Counted from the stretch's first letter, positions 21,092-29,620 are shown. The stretch: 37,808 nucleotides of DNA from Desulfonatronovibrio sp. (GCA_003557865.1 PWNK01000086.1:1-37808), one strand, 5' to 3'. A program made the numbers and translations. Notes: generated from the letters alone by a model not told the origin.

Positions 21092-21788
21092 ATATTGAGC
21101 ACTTGGGTGTAGGCTGGACTGTTATCCTGAGCGGTTTTTTTTTGCCCTCTTTTCCCTTTCACGTTTCACGCTAAACACGAGTCTTGCTGAAAGACCCCTG
21201 GTAATAGGTTTTGTTATCGCCGTTCTGACGGGTCAAGTCTTTCCGGTAATGTATATCGCTGCCTTTTTCGAGCTTCTCTGGATAGACCTTATCCCTGCAG
21301 GAACCTTTATCCCACCCAATGCCATCTTCTGTGTCCTGGCCACCATGACCATTGTAGAAATCTTCAGTCTTGAACTTCCCTCACAGATTTTCCCGGTCAT
21401 GCTAGCCACCATTCCCGTGGCTTTCTTGTGTTCATGGCTGGAGGGCATCCAACGCGATACCCAGAACAGCAATTATAATCTAATCCTGCAACAGAGCAGA
21501 AAAACTGCTGAAAACTACAAGCCCGGAATAATGATTGCCGGTTCCGTCCTTCAAATCCTGCTCATTTACCTGGCCCTGGGACTCTCTGGAATATATGGAC
21601 TGTATCTGATAACCGAAAAAATTCAGCTTTATTTGCCTGCTACAGATGATCTATCCTGGGGTCATCTGCTCATGGCGGCTTCCATCAGCGCCCTGGCTGC
21701 ATTGAGGATCAAAAAAGCTTATTTTTCTCTGGTCTTCGCCCTTGTCCTGATATCCGTTTATCTGGCCTGGGAAATAATTGCTTATTGA
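21085..21788 (+). CDS. PTS mannose-family EIIC component, split by a frame change at T9
   Basis: Membrane permease subunit of the mannose-family PTS. ATG 21085 has a good AGGTGG site and reads MVNIEHLGVGWTVILSGFF, then runs into TAA at 21172. The rest of EIIC is in another frame: ALFSLSRFTLNTSLAERPLV, then FFELLWIDLIPAGTFIPPNA, to 21788. Joining the frames at the run of nine T (21135-21143) by a -1 shift or one extra T gives a complete EIIC of about 235 residues with several membrane spans. The ORF track shows only the part from ATG 21249. It may be a pseudogene, a sequencing or assembly error, or expressed by slippage. No EIID follows. Confidence 0.75.
21135..21143 (+). other. Run of nine T at the EIIC frame change
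   Basis: The sequence GCGG-T9-GCC lies at the point where the N-terminal EIIC frame must change to the main EIIC frame. One added T restores a single frame. Runs of nine T or A are known sites of transcriptional slippage (for example Shigella mxiE) and of replication slippage. Confidence 0.7.
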
Positions 21789-21792
21789 GGCA

Positions 21793-22089
21793 TCATAGGC
21801 CCACCCCTCCCGAAATACCCAACACGCATGCCCTGAGGTGCTCATGAGCTTTTTTTCTTTTTCTGAATGAAGAAAGATCGCCAAGCAGCCCGTCAACCGT
21901 CTTATCATCCACCATGGCCTGGACCACTGTGAAGTTGCCGGGACAGACCTGATTGCCGCAGTGCTTTCCGTCCTGTCCCTTGCCCTCAACCATGGGATAA
22001 CGCACATAGTCAGAAACCCCGTTTTCATCCAGAATATGTTCAATGTGCTCGGTATACTCAAACCTGAAGGAAATATGAACAAACTTCAT
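21793..22089 (-). CDS. PG0541-like small transporter-associated protein
   Basis: Small protein with the look of the PG0541 transporter-associated family, thought to have a PII-like ferredoxin fold; function unknown. I use ATG 22089 (MKFVHISFRFEYTEHIEHIL; 98 residues) because AAGGTGG precedes it; the ORF track uses GTG 22098. It contains two Cys in GKHCGNQVCPGN, a possible metal or redox site. It is the last gene of the RND operon and convergent with EIIC, with only 4 bp between stops. Placement after an RND pump supports the assignment; I cannot confirm it without a profile search. Confidence 0.65.
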   Translation of the reverse strand: MKFVHISFRFEYTEHIEHILDENGVSDYVRYPMVEGKGQDGKHCGNQVCPGNFTVVQAMVDDKTVDGLLGDLSSFRKRKKAHEHLRACVLGISGGVGL

Positions 22090-22156
22090 CTTGACCACCT
22101 TGGTTTAATTACAAGACAGCAGTCAGCCTCTGTTTTTTCCCTGAAGCTGCAGACAG

Positions 22157-25100
22157 TTACCTGCTGAAGATCCTTAAAATGAAATTCTGCAGCTGATCAT
22201 AAAGGGTATAAACAACAGGAATGACAATGAGCGTCAGGGCAGTGGAGGTAAAAAGCCCGGCCACGATGGAGATGCCCAGAGGTGCTCTTGCTTCTCCTCC
22301 CGTTCCAAATCCCAGAGCAATGGGCGTCATGCCCAGAACAGTGGAGAGGGCGGTCATAAGCACCGGCCTGAAACGTTCCCTGGCGGCCTCCTGAGCGGCA
22401 TCAAAGGGTTTTCTTCCTCTGGCCACCAGGACGTTGGTATAGTCAATCAGCAGGATTGAATTTTTGGTAACCAGGCCCATGAGCATTATCAGCCCGATAA
22501 AGGCGAAGACATTGAAGCTCATGCCAGTCAGCCACAGAGAACCAAAAGCCCCCACTGTGGCCAGGGGCAGGGAGGTCATTATTGTCAAGGGATGAACGAA
22601 AGACTCGAACTGAGCGGATAAAACCAGATAAATAAAGATTATGGAAAAGATTATGGTAATTGTCAGATAATAGAATGACTCCTGGAATACCTGAGACATC
22701 CCGGCCAGTTCATAATCGGCCTGTGGGGGAAGCTCCACAGACAGGTAGTCGGCCAGGACATTGACCGCGTCACCCATGGCTACACCTGGAGGGGTCGACG
22801 CGGAGATGGTAGCGGACCTCATTCTGTTGAAACGGTGTATCTCACTGGGTCCCACCGTTTCTTCAAATGTGATCAGGCTGTCCAGGGAAATCAGCCTGTC
22901 CTTGGAGCCGCGCACATAAATATTTCGAAGCGCTTCCGGTGTCATGGAGCCCCTTCCCAGGACATCGGTAATAACGTCATACCGTTCCGACAGCCTTTCT
23001 ATCTTGGAAATCTCTACTTCACCCAGAATATACCGCAGGGTCTCGGACACAGTCTCCACAGATACCCCCAGTTCCGAGGCCCTTTCCCGGTCTATGGACA
23101 CATCGATCTGAGGCTTGTTCAGCTCCAGGTTGGTCCGCACCCCTACAAAAAATTCAGGTTTCTGACGCATCCAGTTCATGACCTGTTCCTGCAGCTCATC
23201 CAGTTCAACCAGATCAGGATTCTTGAGAACAATTTCTATGGGAGATCCTCCCACCCCCCCGGGGGTGAGTTCCAGGACAAAGGCCCGACCGTCAGGAATT
23301 GAGCCTAGAATTCCTCTGAACTTCTGCATGACTTCACTCTGATGCAGCTCCCTGTCCTGCCTTGGAGTGAGGGTAACAAAGGATATCCCACGGTTGGGCT
23401 GTCCAGGGCCGGCAGGTCCGAGTCCAACAGCCAGAAACTGGTGACTGACATCAGGGTCCCTGGCAAGCTCTGCCTCAATTTTACGGGCAAAACGGTCCAT
23501 ATCTCTGATGGTTGAACCTTCCGGAGTCTCAAAAACGAGCATAAAGCGAGACCTGTCCTCGTCGGCCTGGAACTCCTGGGGTATGCTCAGAAGAGCGGCA
23601 ATTCCCAGTCCAAAGGCCAGCAGGGCCACGCACACCACAAGTCCCCTTCTTTTGAAGGCCCCGCGCAGTATCCAGACGTAAATATTTTCCAGGCCCTTGA
23701 GATGCCGCTCGGACATCTGGTATAAAAAACTTTTGCGTCTCTTGTATTTAAGGACCCTGGAGCAGAGCATGGGGGTCAGGGTCAGGGCCACAAAAGTGGA
23801 AGCAAAGACCGTGACCGTGACTGTCAGTCCGAACTCAAAGAAAAACCGCCCGACTATCCCTCCGGTAAAGGCTACGGGAATAAAGACCGCAGCCAGGGCG
23901 AGGGAATTGGCCACCGCAGGGAATGCCACTTCAGTGGTTCCCACCCTGGCAGCGGGTGTGGCATCCGCACCGTTTTCCATATGGTAGAAGCTGCGCTCCA
24001 AAACCACGATGGCATCATCGACCACAATGCCTATCACCAGAATAAGGCCGAGCATGGTCAGCACATTGATGCTGAAGCCCATGATATTGATAAAGGCCAG
24101 ACCGATTACAAGAGAGGTGGGAATAGCCAGGGCCACTACAATGGTGCCCCTTGCGCTGCGGAGAAAGGCCAGGACGACGAAGATAACCAGAAAAGAAGCA
24201 ATGATGATGGTTGTCTGCAGATCCCTGATATTTTCCTTGATATAAGTGGAAGCGTCCATGGCCAGTCGGTATTCAAGGCCTGGAGGAAAATTGATTGACA
24301 AGTCTTCAACCCTGGACCTGACCAGTTCAGCCAGTTCAACAGTATTGGCCCCGGTCTGCTTGACCACACCCAGGCCTATGGAAGGCTCCCCCGAAAAACG
24401 GGCCAGTTGCCGGTCACTTTCCACTCCGTCCTCTGCCTGGCCAACGTCGGACAGTCTCACGGGTGATCCCTGTCTATAGGCAATGATCAGGTCATTAAAA
24501 GGAGCAGCTTCTGAAAACTGGCCTCTGGTGCGAATCAGAAACTCCCTGGAAACCCCTTCAATACGTCCTGAAGGAATATCCACGTTTTCTCTGCGGATGA
24601 CATTTACAACATCCTGAACTACAAGATCGTATGCAGCCAGACGCTCAGGATCAAGGCGAATCCGCACGGCGTAGTTTCTGGCTCCACCAACCATGACCTG
24701 CCCCACGCCGCGCAGGGTTTCAAGCTGGGGTTTCAATACGTTATCCGCGTACTCAGTCAGCCGGATTTCATCCCATCTCTCATCGCCTACCAGGGCGATC
24801 CACATGATGGCCTGGGAATCAAGGGAAAGTTTGCGCACAATGGGTGATTCCGCGTCCCGGGGCAGCATCCTTCTGGCCCGCTCCACTGCATCCCGAACAT
24901 CCTGGGCCGCGAGATCCTGGTTACGCCATAATTCAAATTCAGCCACCACTTGGCCCAGACCATCTCCAGCATTAGAGATCAGGTCCTTGAGACCCTCTAT
25001 GGTGTTTATCTCCGCTTCAAGAGGATCAATTATCTCCTGTTCGATTATCTCCGGAGCCGCACCAGGAAACACAACCGAAACGCTGACCACAGGGAATTCC

Positions 25101-25216
25101 ACGTCCGGATTTTCCTGAACCGGCATCTGAAGAAAGCCGTAGACTCCAAAGATAAAGAATGCCAGAAAAATGACGATGGTCATCACCGGCCTGCGGATAC
25201 AAAAATTCCAGATCAT
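22157..25216 (-). CDS. RND efflux transporter permease (HAE1/AcrB-type)
   Basis: Proton-driven inner-membrane pump that exports hydrophobic or amphiphilic compounds. The 1019 residues have the AcrB layout: an N-terminal helix (RRPVMTIVIFLAFFIFGVYG), two large periplasmic loops and twelve membrane spans. The TM4 proton-relay Asp pair is in IGIVVDDAIVVLE near residue 400 and the TM10 Lys in GLVTKNSILLIDY. The start lies 28 bp after the adaptor gene. No TolC-type outer-membrane gene lies in the window. The substrate is unknown. Confidence 0.95.
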   Translation of the reverse strand: MIWNFCIRRPVMTIVIFLAFFIFGVYGFLQMPVQENPDVEFPVVSVSVVFPGAAPEIIEQEIIDPLEAEINTIEGLKDLISNAGDGLGQVVAEFELWRNQDLAAQDVRDAVERARRMLPRDAESPIVRKLSLDSQAIMWIALVGDERWDEIRLTEYADNVLKPQLETLRGVGQVMVGGARNYAVRIRLDPERLAAYDLVVQDVVNVIRRENVDIPSGRIEGVSREFLIRTRGQFSEAAPFNDLIIAYRQGSPVRLSDVGQAEDGVESDRQLARFSGEPSIGLGVVKQTGANTVELAELVRSRVEDLSINFPPGLEYRLAMDASTYIKENIRDLQTTIIIASFLVIFVVLAFLRSARGTIVVALAIPTSLVIGLAFINIMGFSINVLTMLGLILVIGIVVDDAIVVLERSFYHMENGADATPAARVGTTEVAFPAVANSLALAAVFIPVAFTGGIVGRFFFEFGLTVTVTVFASTFVALTLTPMLCSRVLKYKRRKSFLYQMSERHLKGLENIYVWILRGAFKRRGLVVCVALLAFGLGIAALLSIPQEFQADEDRSRFMLVFETPEGSTIRDMDRFARKIEAELARDPDVSHQFLAVGLGPAGPGQPNRGISFVTLTPRQDRELHQSEVMQKFRGILGSIPDGRAFVLELTPGGVGGSPIEIVLKNPDLVELDELQEQVMNWMRQKPEFFVGVRTNLELNKPQIDVSIDRERASELGVSVETVSETLRYILGEVEISKIERLSERYDVITDVLGRGSMTPEALRNIYVRGSKDRLISLDSLITFEETVGPSEIHRFNRMRSATISASTPPGVAMGDAVNVLADYLSVELPPQADYELAGMSQVFQESFYYLTITIIFSIIFIYLVLSAQFESFVHPLTIMTSLPLATVGAFGSLWLTGMSFNVFAFIGLIMLMGLVTKNSILLIDYTNVLVARGRKPFDAAQEAARERFRPVLMTALSTVLGMTPIALGFGTGGEARAPLGISIVAGLFTSTALTLIVIPVVYTLYDQLQNFILRIFSR

Positions 25217-25244
25217 CTATCTTGACCTCTGGCCCTAACCAGTC

Positions 25245-26474
25245 CTAACTAACTTTCCGCGGGCTGTTAAAGGACCCGCCTGATACTTTTATGTCCTCAG
25301 CCCAGTCCGGGCCGGACTCTTCAATCACTCTGACCCGCATACCGTGATTAAGATTCATATGCCCGGATACAACCACCATATCACCCGGAACCAGCCCTTG
25401 GAGTATTTCAACAGCCCCGGGCATCCTTGTCCCGGTGCGCACCACTCTGCTTTTCACTTCTTCTGAGTCCCTGTCATAGACAAATACCAGGTAGCCGTCC
25501 CTTGTGGCCACAAGGGATCTCTCCGGAATAATCAGGGCCCCGTCCCTGTATCCCAGTACAAGGATCACTGATGCGAAAGACCCGGGTCTGAGAATGTTCT
25601 GTTCATTACTGATGCTGGCCTTGATTTCCAGACTTCGACTTGATTCATGAACCGATGGGCTCACATAACTGACCATTCCGGAAAATTTATGTCCCTGATG
25701 GGCGGACACTTCAATGAGCACCTCCTGTCCCAGTTTCACTTCTGCCGAGTATTTTTCAGGAACCGTAAAGGATATCTCCAGCCTGTCGGTCTGATACATG
25801 GCGGCCAGTATCTGTCCAGTGGAAACAAACTGACCCGGATCAACCACCCTCTGTGAAATATAGCCTGAAAAAGGGGCCTTGATCAAAGTATCCACCAGGT
25901 CTTCCTGACTCAGCCTGACCTGGGCGGTCAGTCTTGCTATCTCTGCTGAAACGGCATCCATCTCTGTTCTGACCTGGTCGAATTCATTTTCAGAAATCAA
26001 GTCCTGTTCAAACAGCTCCCTGAAACGATCATAACTGCGCCTGGAATTCTCAAACCTTACTCTGGCCTGCTCCAAAGCAGCCTGACTGGACTTGAGGCGT
26101 TGTCTGTGCTTTTCTTCTTCAATTTCAAAAAGAAGTTTGCCCTGCCTTACAAAACTGCCTTCCTCAAAATAAACCTTCCTTATTCTGCCGGCAGCTTCAG
26201 GTTTTATTTCAACGTGCCGGACCGGCCTGACGCTCCCGATTCCCCGGACTGTCTCCTGGAGGGTCGTGACCACTGCCGGAGCAATTTCAACGGCCATGGG
26301 CTGTCTCTGCTCCGGTGTTTCATCCACATGCTCTTCAGCGGGTCTCAAAAATAAATAGGCCAGTCCGGCAAGCAGCAGCAGAAAAAAAGTCCATGGACCG
26401 AAAATCTTTGCAAAAATTCCTTTTCTGGAATCCATTGAGCTGCTTTCATCCGGGTCACCATCGTGCTCGATCAT
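25245..26474 (-). CDS. RND efflux periplasmic adaptor subunit
   Basis: Membrane-fusion protein that couples the RND pump to an outer-membrane channel. It has a cytoplasmic tail, one membrane helix (WTFFLLLLAGLAYLFL) near residues 25-45, a biotinyl-lipoyl-like half (GRIRKVYFEEGSFVRQG), an alpha-hairpin (about 110-175), the second lipoyl half (LIKAPFSGYISQRVVDPGQF) and a beta-barrel. I prefer ATG 26474, with GGAGAG six bases upstream, to GTG 26486, which gives 409 residues. The anchor is a helix, not a lipobox. It is first in the pump pair. Confidence 0.92.
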   Translation of the reverse strand: MIEHDGDPDESSSMDSRKGIFAKIFGPWTFFLLLLAGLAYLFLRPAEEHVDETPEQRQPMAVEIAPAVVTTLQETVRGIGSVRPVRHVEIKPEAAGRIRKVYFEEGSFVRQGKLLFEIEEEKHRQRLKSSQAALEQARVRFENSRRSYDRFRELFEQDLISENEFDQVRTEMDAVSAEIARLTAQVRLSQEDLVDTLIKAPFSGYISQRVVDPGQFVSTGQILAAMYQTDRLEISFTVPEKYSAEVKLGQEVLIEVSAHQGHKFSGMVSYVSPSVHESSRSLEIKASISNEQNILRPGSFASVILVLGYRDGALIIPERSLVATRDGYLVFVYDRDSEEVKSRVVRTGTRMPGAVEILQGLVPGDMVVVSGHMNLNHGMRVRVIEESGPDWAEDIKVSGGSFNSPRKVS

Positions 26475-26501
26475 CTGTCTCTCCACAATACAGGGTTCGG
26501 T

Positions 26502-27053
26502 CTACAAGCTGAAAGAACTTTCATATAGTTCATCCAGAGCCTGCCTGCCGTTGCTCTCCAGAAACCTGGTTCCGGTTCCGGTAAAATGCCGCTTTGAAAT
26601 CAGCGGGACCTGCACCTTCTGCCACTCTTTTTCCACCCACCTGAACCAGGCGTCTTGAACCTGGTCAAAGACAAAGAGCGGTTTGTTGCAGATCTTTGCG
26701 TATTCAGCTCCCCAACCTGTGCCTCCTTTAACTGTCAAGTCATCCAGAATCTGTCCAACAACGAAAATTTCCATTCCGCTGGCAACCTGCCAGCAGACAG
26801 TCTGCAGAACCTTGCGAAAAATCGGCGCCCTGGAGTAATTCCTGTTCATGAGGCTGGAAACATAAGTGATGCTCACGTCCTTCCTGGCAAGCTCTTCACT
26901 TGTCAGGTAACGGACCCCCCTGGTTCTTTCCACGACATGCCCTTCAAAACTGAAGTTGACTTCATCAAGACCATACTTTTCAGCCAGTTCTCCAAAACAT
27001 GACTCAGCGCCCCTGGCGCCACCACTGTAGAGTATAAAATCTTTTTTTTCCAT
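26502..27053 (-). CDS. SLOG/YpsA-like nucleotide-binding protein, hypothetical
   Basis: Not firmly recognised. From ATG 27053 (MEKKDFILYSGGARGAESCF; 183 residues) it has a glycine-rich loop SGGARGAES after a first beta strand, as in SLOG-superfamily proteins (YpsA, DUF2493, LOG), and a second loop VKGGTGWGAEYA near residue 115. This suggests binding of a nucleotide or nucleotide-like ligand. AAGGAG precedes the chosen start; the ORF-track GTG/ATG further up lacks one. It ends 27 bp before the RND adaptor, so it may be in the same transcript, but a functional link is unknown. Confidence 0.6.
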   Translation of the reverse strand: MEKKDFILYSGGARGAESCFGELAEKYGLDEVNFSFEGHVVERTRGVRYLTSEELARKDVSITYVSSLMNRNYSRAPIFRKVLQTVCWQVASGMEIFVVGQILDDLTVKGGTGWGAEYAKICNKPLFVFDQVQDAWFRWVEKEWQKVQVPLISKRHFTGTGTRFLESNGRQALDELYESSFSL

Positions 27054-27131
27054 TCTGCGCTCCTTAAACAACCGACTGTTAAAAATTAAATTCCATGTAT
27101 CTGTTCACCACATTTCTCTACTTTCAGATAA

Positions 27132-27303
27132 AGCCTGCATCCTGATTTGTTTTCGCCATTGCTGCTTGTTTGATCAGCCATGAGCCCGTTAGTCAAAATC
27201 ATGGACAAGGAAACCTCAAAGCTACTTGAATAAATTAATGGTTTTGACTTACGGGCTCATGCTGGGAGTTTGCAGCAACAGAAAACAAATCAGGATGCAG
27301 GCT
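27132..27303. repeat. Long imperfect inverted repeat (about 172 bp), MITE-like
   Basis: Two arms of about 70 bp face each other around a 30-40 base centre. The outer 22 bases match exactly (AGCCTGCATCCTGATTTGTT...), GCTGC is shared next, and the inner 23 bases (CATGAGCCCGT[T/A]AGTCAAAA...) match with two or three differences. It is unrelated in sequence to the repeats at 14711 and 18569. It lies between two minus-strand genes and has no coding capacity. It could be a small non-autonomous element or a transcript-folding structure; there is no U-run at either end. Confidence 0.75.
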
Positions 27304-27380
27304 GACATCGCAGCATGGTGAATAGTTACAATTCCTGAAGAATCTGCCGGATATAAACCCTCTTGCAGGGCTCATCAGAT

Positions 27381-28775
27381 TTATTTCATAAGGGTCAGGC
27401 TGACGATTTCTCCCCTGGTTAAAAACCTGACTGGAACCCCGGAGACACCAGCTCCTGAACTGGTATATCCCTGCATGTCGCCCAGCTTCCAGAATCCCTG
27501 GGCCATGAACCTGGGTGACCGGGAATGGGTAAATACCGGTCCGATTTTGGGAAGCTGGACCTGTCCTGCATGAGTATGTCCGCATAAATAAAGATCCATG
27601 CCTTTCTCTGCTGCCTGGCTGAACATTTCCGGAGAATGGCACAAAAAGATCTTGAAGGAATCTTCAGGGACATTTTGGGAAGCCATTTCCACATTAGCGC
27701 AGTTGTAATAGTGAGGATCATCCACACCGATCAAATAAATGCTCTGACCGTTCTGGGTAATTTCTGCTGAATCATTGAGCAGAACCCTGACTCCAATTTT
27801 TTCCATTTCCGGAACCATCTCCAGACAGTCATGGTTGCCCAGAACCGCGTAAATTCCATGCCGGCTGCTGATTTTGGAGACAATCACTGCAAAAAGATCC
27901 AGACATTCCCTGTAGTCTCCATAGGAAGACATGCGTAAATCACCTCCGAATATGCACAGGTCAGGGGATTCTCTCTCAAGTATCCTGCTGACTGCCGGCA
28001 ATAGTTCCTTAAGACCGTCAATATGCAGATCGGAAAAATAGATAACGTTATAATTATAAAATGCTTCAGGAAGCCTTGGTAAAGTCACCAGTCTGTTTAC
28101 AAGCTTTATGTCCAGGGCGTTTTTCCTTCCCTGTTCAAACAGTCCGGTTGCAGTGAAAAAAAACTTTATGATCCGATGATAGTAAATCGCTTCTTCAAAA
28201 TGCACCACCGGCTGAAGATGCTTAAATTGGGGAGAACATGAGCTGATCTCCTTGAACCTGGTCTTGGCCTTCAGGTCCCTGGGGTACCATGGGAAGGGTT
28301 CCTGGAGCAGAATTCTCTTGTAGAAAACAGATCCGAAATAAGCACCAATGCAAAACATCACCGTAAGAACCAGGGCTCTGGTCAGACCAATTTGAAAATA
28401 TGGAATGAAAACCAGAAACGGGAAGAACCCTTCAAAGAACTGGTCCAGAACAGGGAAGTTATTGCCGCTTGGCCTGTTAAGCCTTCTTTTTATAAAACTG
28501 GAGACCAGGTCTCCTCCCATGCTGAGCAGGGCTGCGCTAAAACCCAGCCAGACCGGAAACCCCAGAGCCAGGGCCAGCAGTGAGCCGGCCAGAAGCGCAC
28601 CGAAAAGGCCCCTCCAGGTTTTGTGCGGACCAAAAAGTGGCTTATCATCTTGATATAACCTGCCGCAATCAATGGGTGCGTTAAATCTGTCCTCAAGAAA
28701 AAAAGCCAGGAGAGGAGGAGTGAAGTTTGCCAGCCATAACAGCAGAAGTATCTGAATATCTGGATAGAGAATCAT
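27381..28775 (-). CDS. Fusion of CDP-archaeol synthase (CarS)-like membrane domain and metallophosphoesterase
   Basis: The N-terminal part (about 1-165) looks like the CarS/DUF46 family, which transfers CMP onto an unsaturated archaetidic lipid in archaea: APIDCGRL, PLFGPHKTWRGL, and GGDLVSSFIKRRLNRPSG followed by PVLDQFFEG, with several membrane helices. The C-terminal part (about 240-464) is a calcineurin-like phosphoesterase with all metal motifs: YFSDLHID, FGGDLR, LGNHD, LCHSPE and CGHTHAGQ, most like YaeI/LpxG-type membrane-associated enzymes. The frame is continuous with no internal start signal. The substrate is unknown; a lipid nucleotide or UDP-diacylglucosamine-type substrate is conceivable. 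The ribosome site at ATG 28775 is weak. Confidence 0.82.
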   Translation of the reverse strand: MILYPDIQILLLLWLANFTPPLLAFFLEDRFNAPIDCGRLYQDDKPLFGPHKTWRGLFGALLAGSLLALALGFPVWLGFSAALLSMGGDLVSSFIKRRLNRPSGNNFPVLDQFFEGFFPFLVFIPYFQIGLTRALVLTVMFCIGAYFGSVFYKRILLQEPFPWYPRDLKAKTRFKEISSCSPQFKHLQPVVHFEEAIYYHRIIKFFFTATGLFEQGRKNALDIKLVNRLVTLPRLPEAFYNYNVIYFSDLHIDGLKELLPAVSRILERESPDLCIFGGDLRMSSYGDYRECLDLFAVIVSKISSRHGIYAVLGNHDCLEMVPEMEKIGVRVLLNDSAEITQNGQSIYLIGVDDPHYYNCANVEMASQNVPEDSFKIFLCHSPEMFSQAAEKGMDLYLCGHTHAGQVQLPKIGPVFTHSRSPRFMAQGFWKLGDMQGYTSSGAGVSGVPVRFLTRGEIVSLTLMK

Positions 28776-29103
28776 TCAGGCAACCACTTGGCAGCTGGCA
28801 TCAGGTAACTTGGGCTGGACACTGGGCAGACTTTCAGAGCTTTTCTTCTTTTTCATCAAATGCTGTCATATCATAACTGAAAAAGGACAGGGCGGTCTTC
28901 TTTTTTCATCTCTGTCTGCTGACTTGTTCCCCTGGATAGTCAGCCATGCTGATAATGCACAGGACATAATCATCAAAAACAGGACAGCCACCAGCAGAAC
29001 CGGTGGCTGTCAGTACTTGGCAGATAAAACATCAGGGCACGGCCTGGCAGGAGGATCTACTGAAAAAACATACTCCTCCAGTCCCATGGACACGGAAGGA
29101 TGA
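28776..29103. other. Intergenic region between cytochrome and CarS-like genes
   Basis: 328 bp. It contains the cytochrome terminator (28974-29011) and, near 29051-29080, a weak GGAGGA/TCCTCC inverted repeat. A 97-codon plus-strand ORF covers most of it but has no ribosome site and unnatural composition, so I do not call it. I saw no clear promoter for the CarS-like gene. Confidence 0.5.
28974..29011 (-). terminator. Intrinsic terminator after cytochrome gene
   Basis: On the minus strand GACAGCCACC pairs exactly with GGTGGCTGTC (10 bp, 9-base loop) and is followed within three bases by TTTTT. It lies about 95 bp after the cytochrome stop, a normal Rho-independent terminator. Confidence 0.75.
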
Positions 29104-29538
29104 CTATCTCTGGTGACAACCGATGCATGTGGTTGGAGCGTTTTCCACTTCCATGTGACAACCCGTCATGCACATCTCATGGTAGGCATCTTCAAAATAA
29201 TAGATATCACCCTGCATTCTGGTTCCGGCCATGATCACGTTTTCCACGGGTTCATTGTGCGCCATGTCATGGCATCCAAACTCCATACAGCCCATGAAAG
29301 TGTCCCCTGTATGGTGACAGATATCACAATCATACTCAAAGTGCACGTCGTGGGAGAAAGGAACCGGGGCCAGTCTTCTTTCCCCGTATTTCTCTTCATA
29401 TTCTACGGGGGGAAACAACAGCATGTCATCGGGATAGTTGCCTTCATGCTGATATGTCAGCCCTGCATAAAGTGCCGGGATCACCAGAAATCCCAGCACA
29501 AATACACATAGCGTACCAATGAGCAAAGATTTTTTCAT
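29104..29538 (-). CDS. Cytochrome c3-family tetrahaem protein
   Basis: Periplasmic multihaem electron carrier, typical of sulfate reducers. The 144 residues begin with a signal peptide or anchor (MKKSLLIGTLCVFVLGFLVI...). There are four haem sites: CDICH (CX2CH), CMEFGCH (CX4CH), CMTGCH (CX3CH) and CIGCH (CX2CH), with paired His ligands such as HDVHF near the first. CX4CH is known in class III cytochromes; CX3CH is unusual. AAGGAGGT precedes ATG 29538. It appears to be a single-gene unit with its own terminator, so its redox partner is not shown by context. Confidence 0.9.
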   Translation of the reverse strand: MKKSLLIGTLCVFVLGFLVIPALYAGLTYQHEGNYPDDMLLFPPVEYEEKYGERRLAPVPFSHDVHFEYDCDICHHTGDTFMGCMEFGCHDMAHNEPVENVIMAGTRMQGDIYYFEDAYHEMCMTGCHMEVENAPTTCIGCHQR

Positions 29539-29590
29539 TACCGCCTACCTCCTTATTTTTGTACATTGTGATGTTGGGAACAATGTCTCA

Positions 29591-29620
29591 TAGCTAGGAT
29601 ATGATTGATTACTCTGTCAA
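29591..29620 (-). promoter_or_regulatory. Candidate promoter of the cytochrome gene
   Basis: A perfect -35 TTGACA (29620-29615, minus strand) is followed at 18 bp by TAGCTA, a poor -10. It lies about 55-80 bp before the start codon, so it is plausible but weak. Confidence 0.35.

Noticed and set aside
21651-22082. 143-aa minus ORF across EIIC and the PG0541-like gene
   Set aside because: Overlaps both genes in another frame, has low-quality composition and no ribosome site.
27235-27642. 135-aa minus ORF overlapping the end of the CarS-like fusion and the inverted repeat
   Set aside because: Reads another frame of the phosphoesterase end and runs into the palindrome.
28810-29103. 97-aa plus-strand ORF
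   Set aside because: Contains the cytochrome terminator hairpin, has no ribosome site and does not look like a protein.
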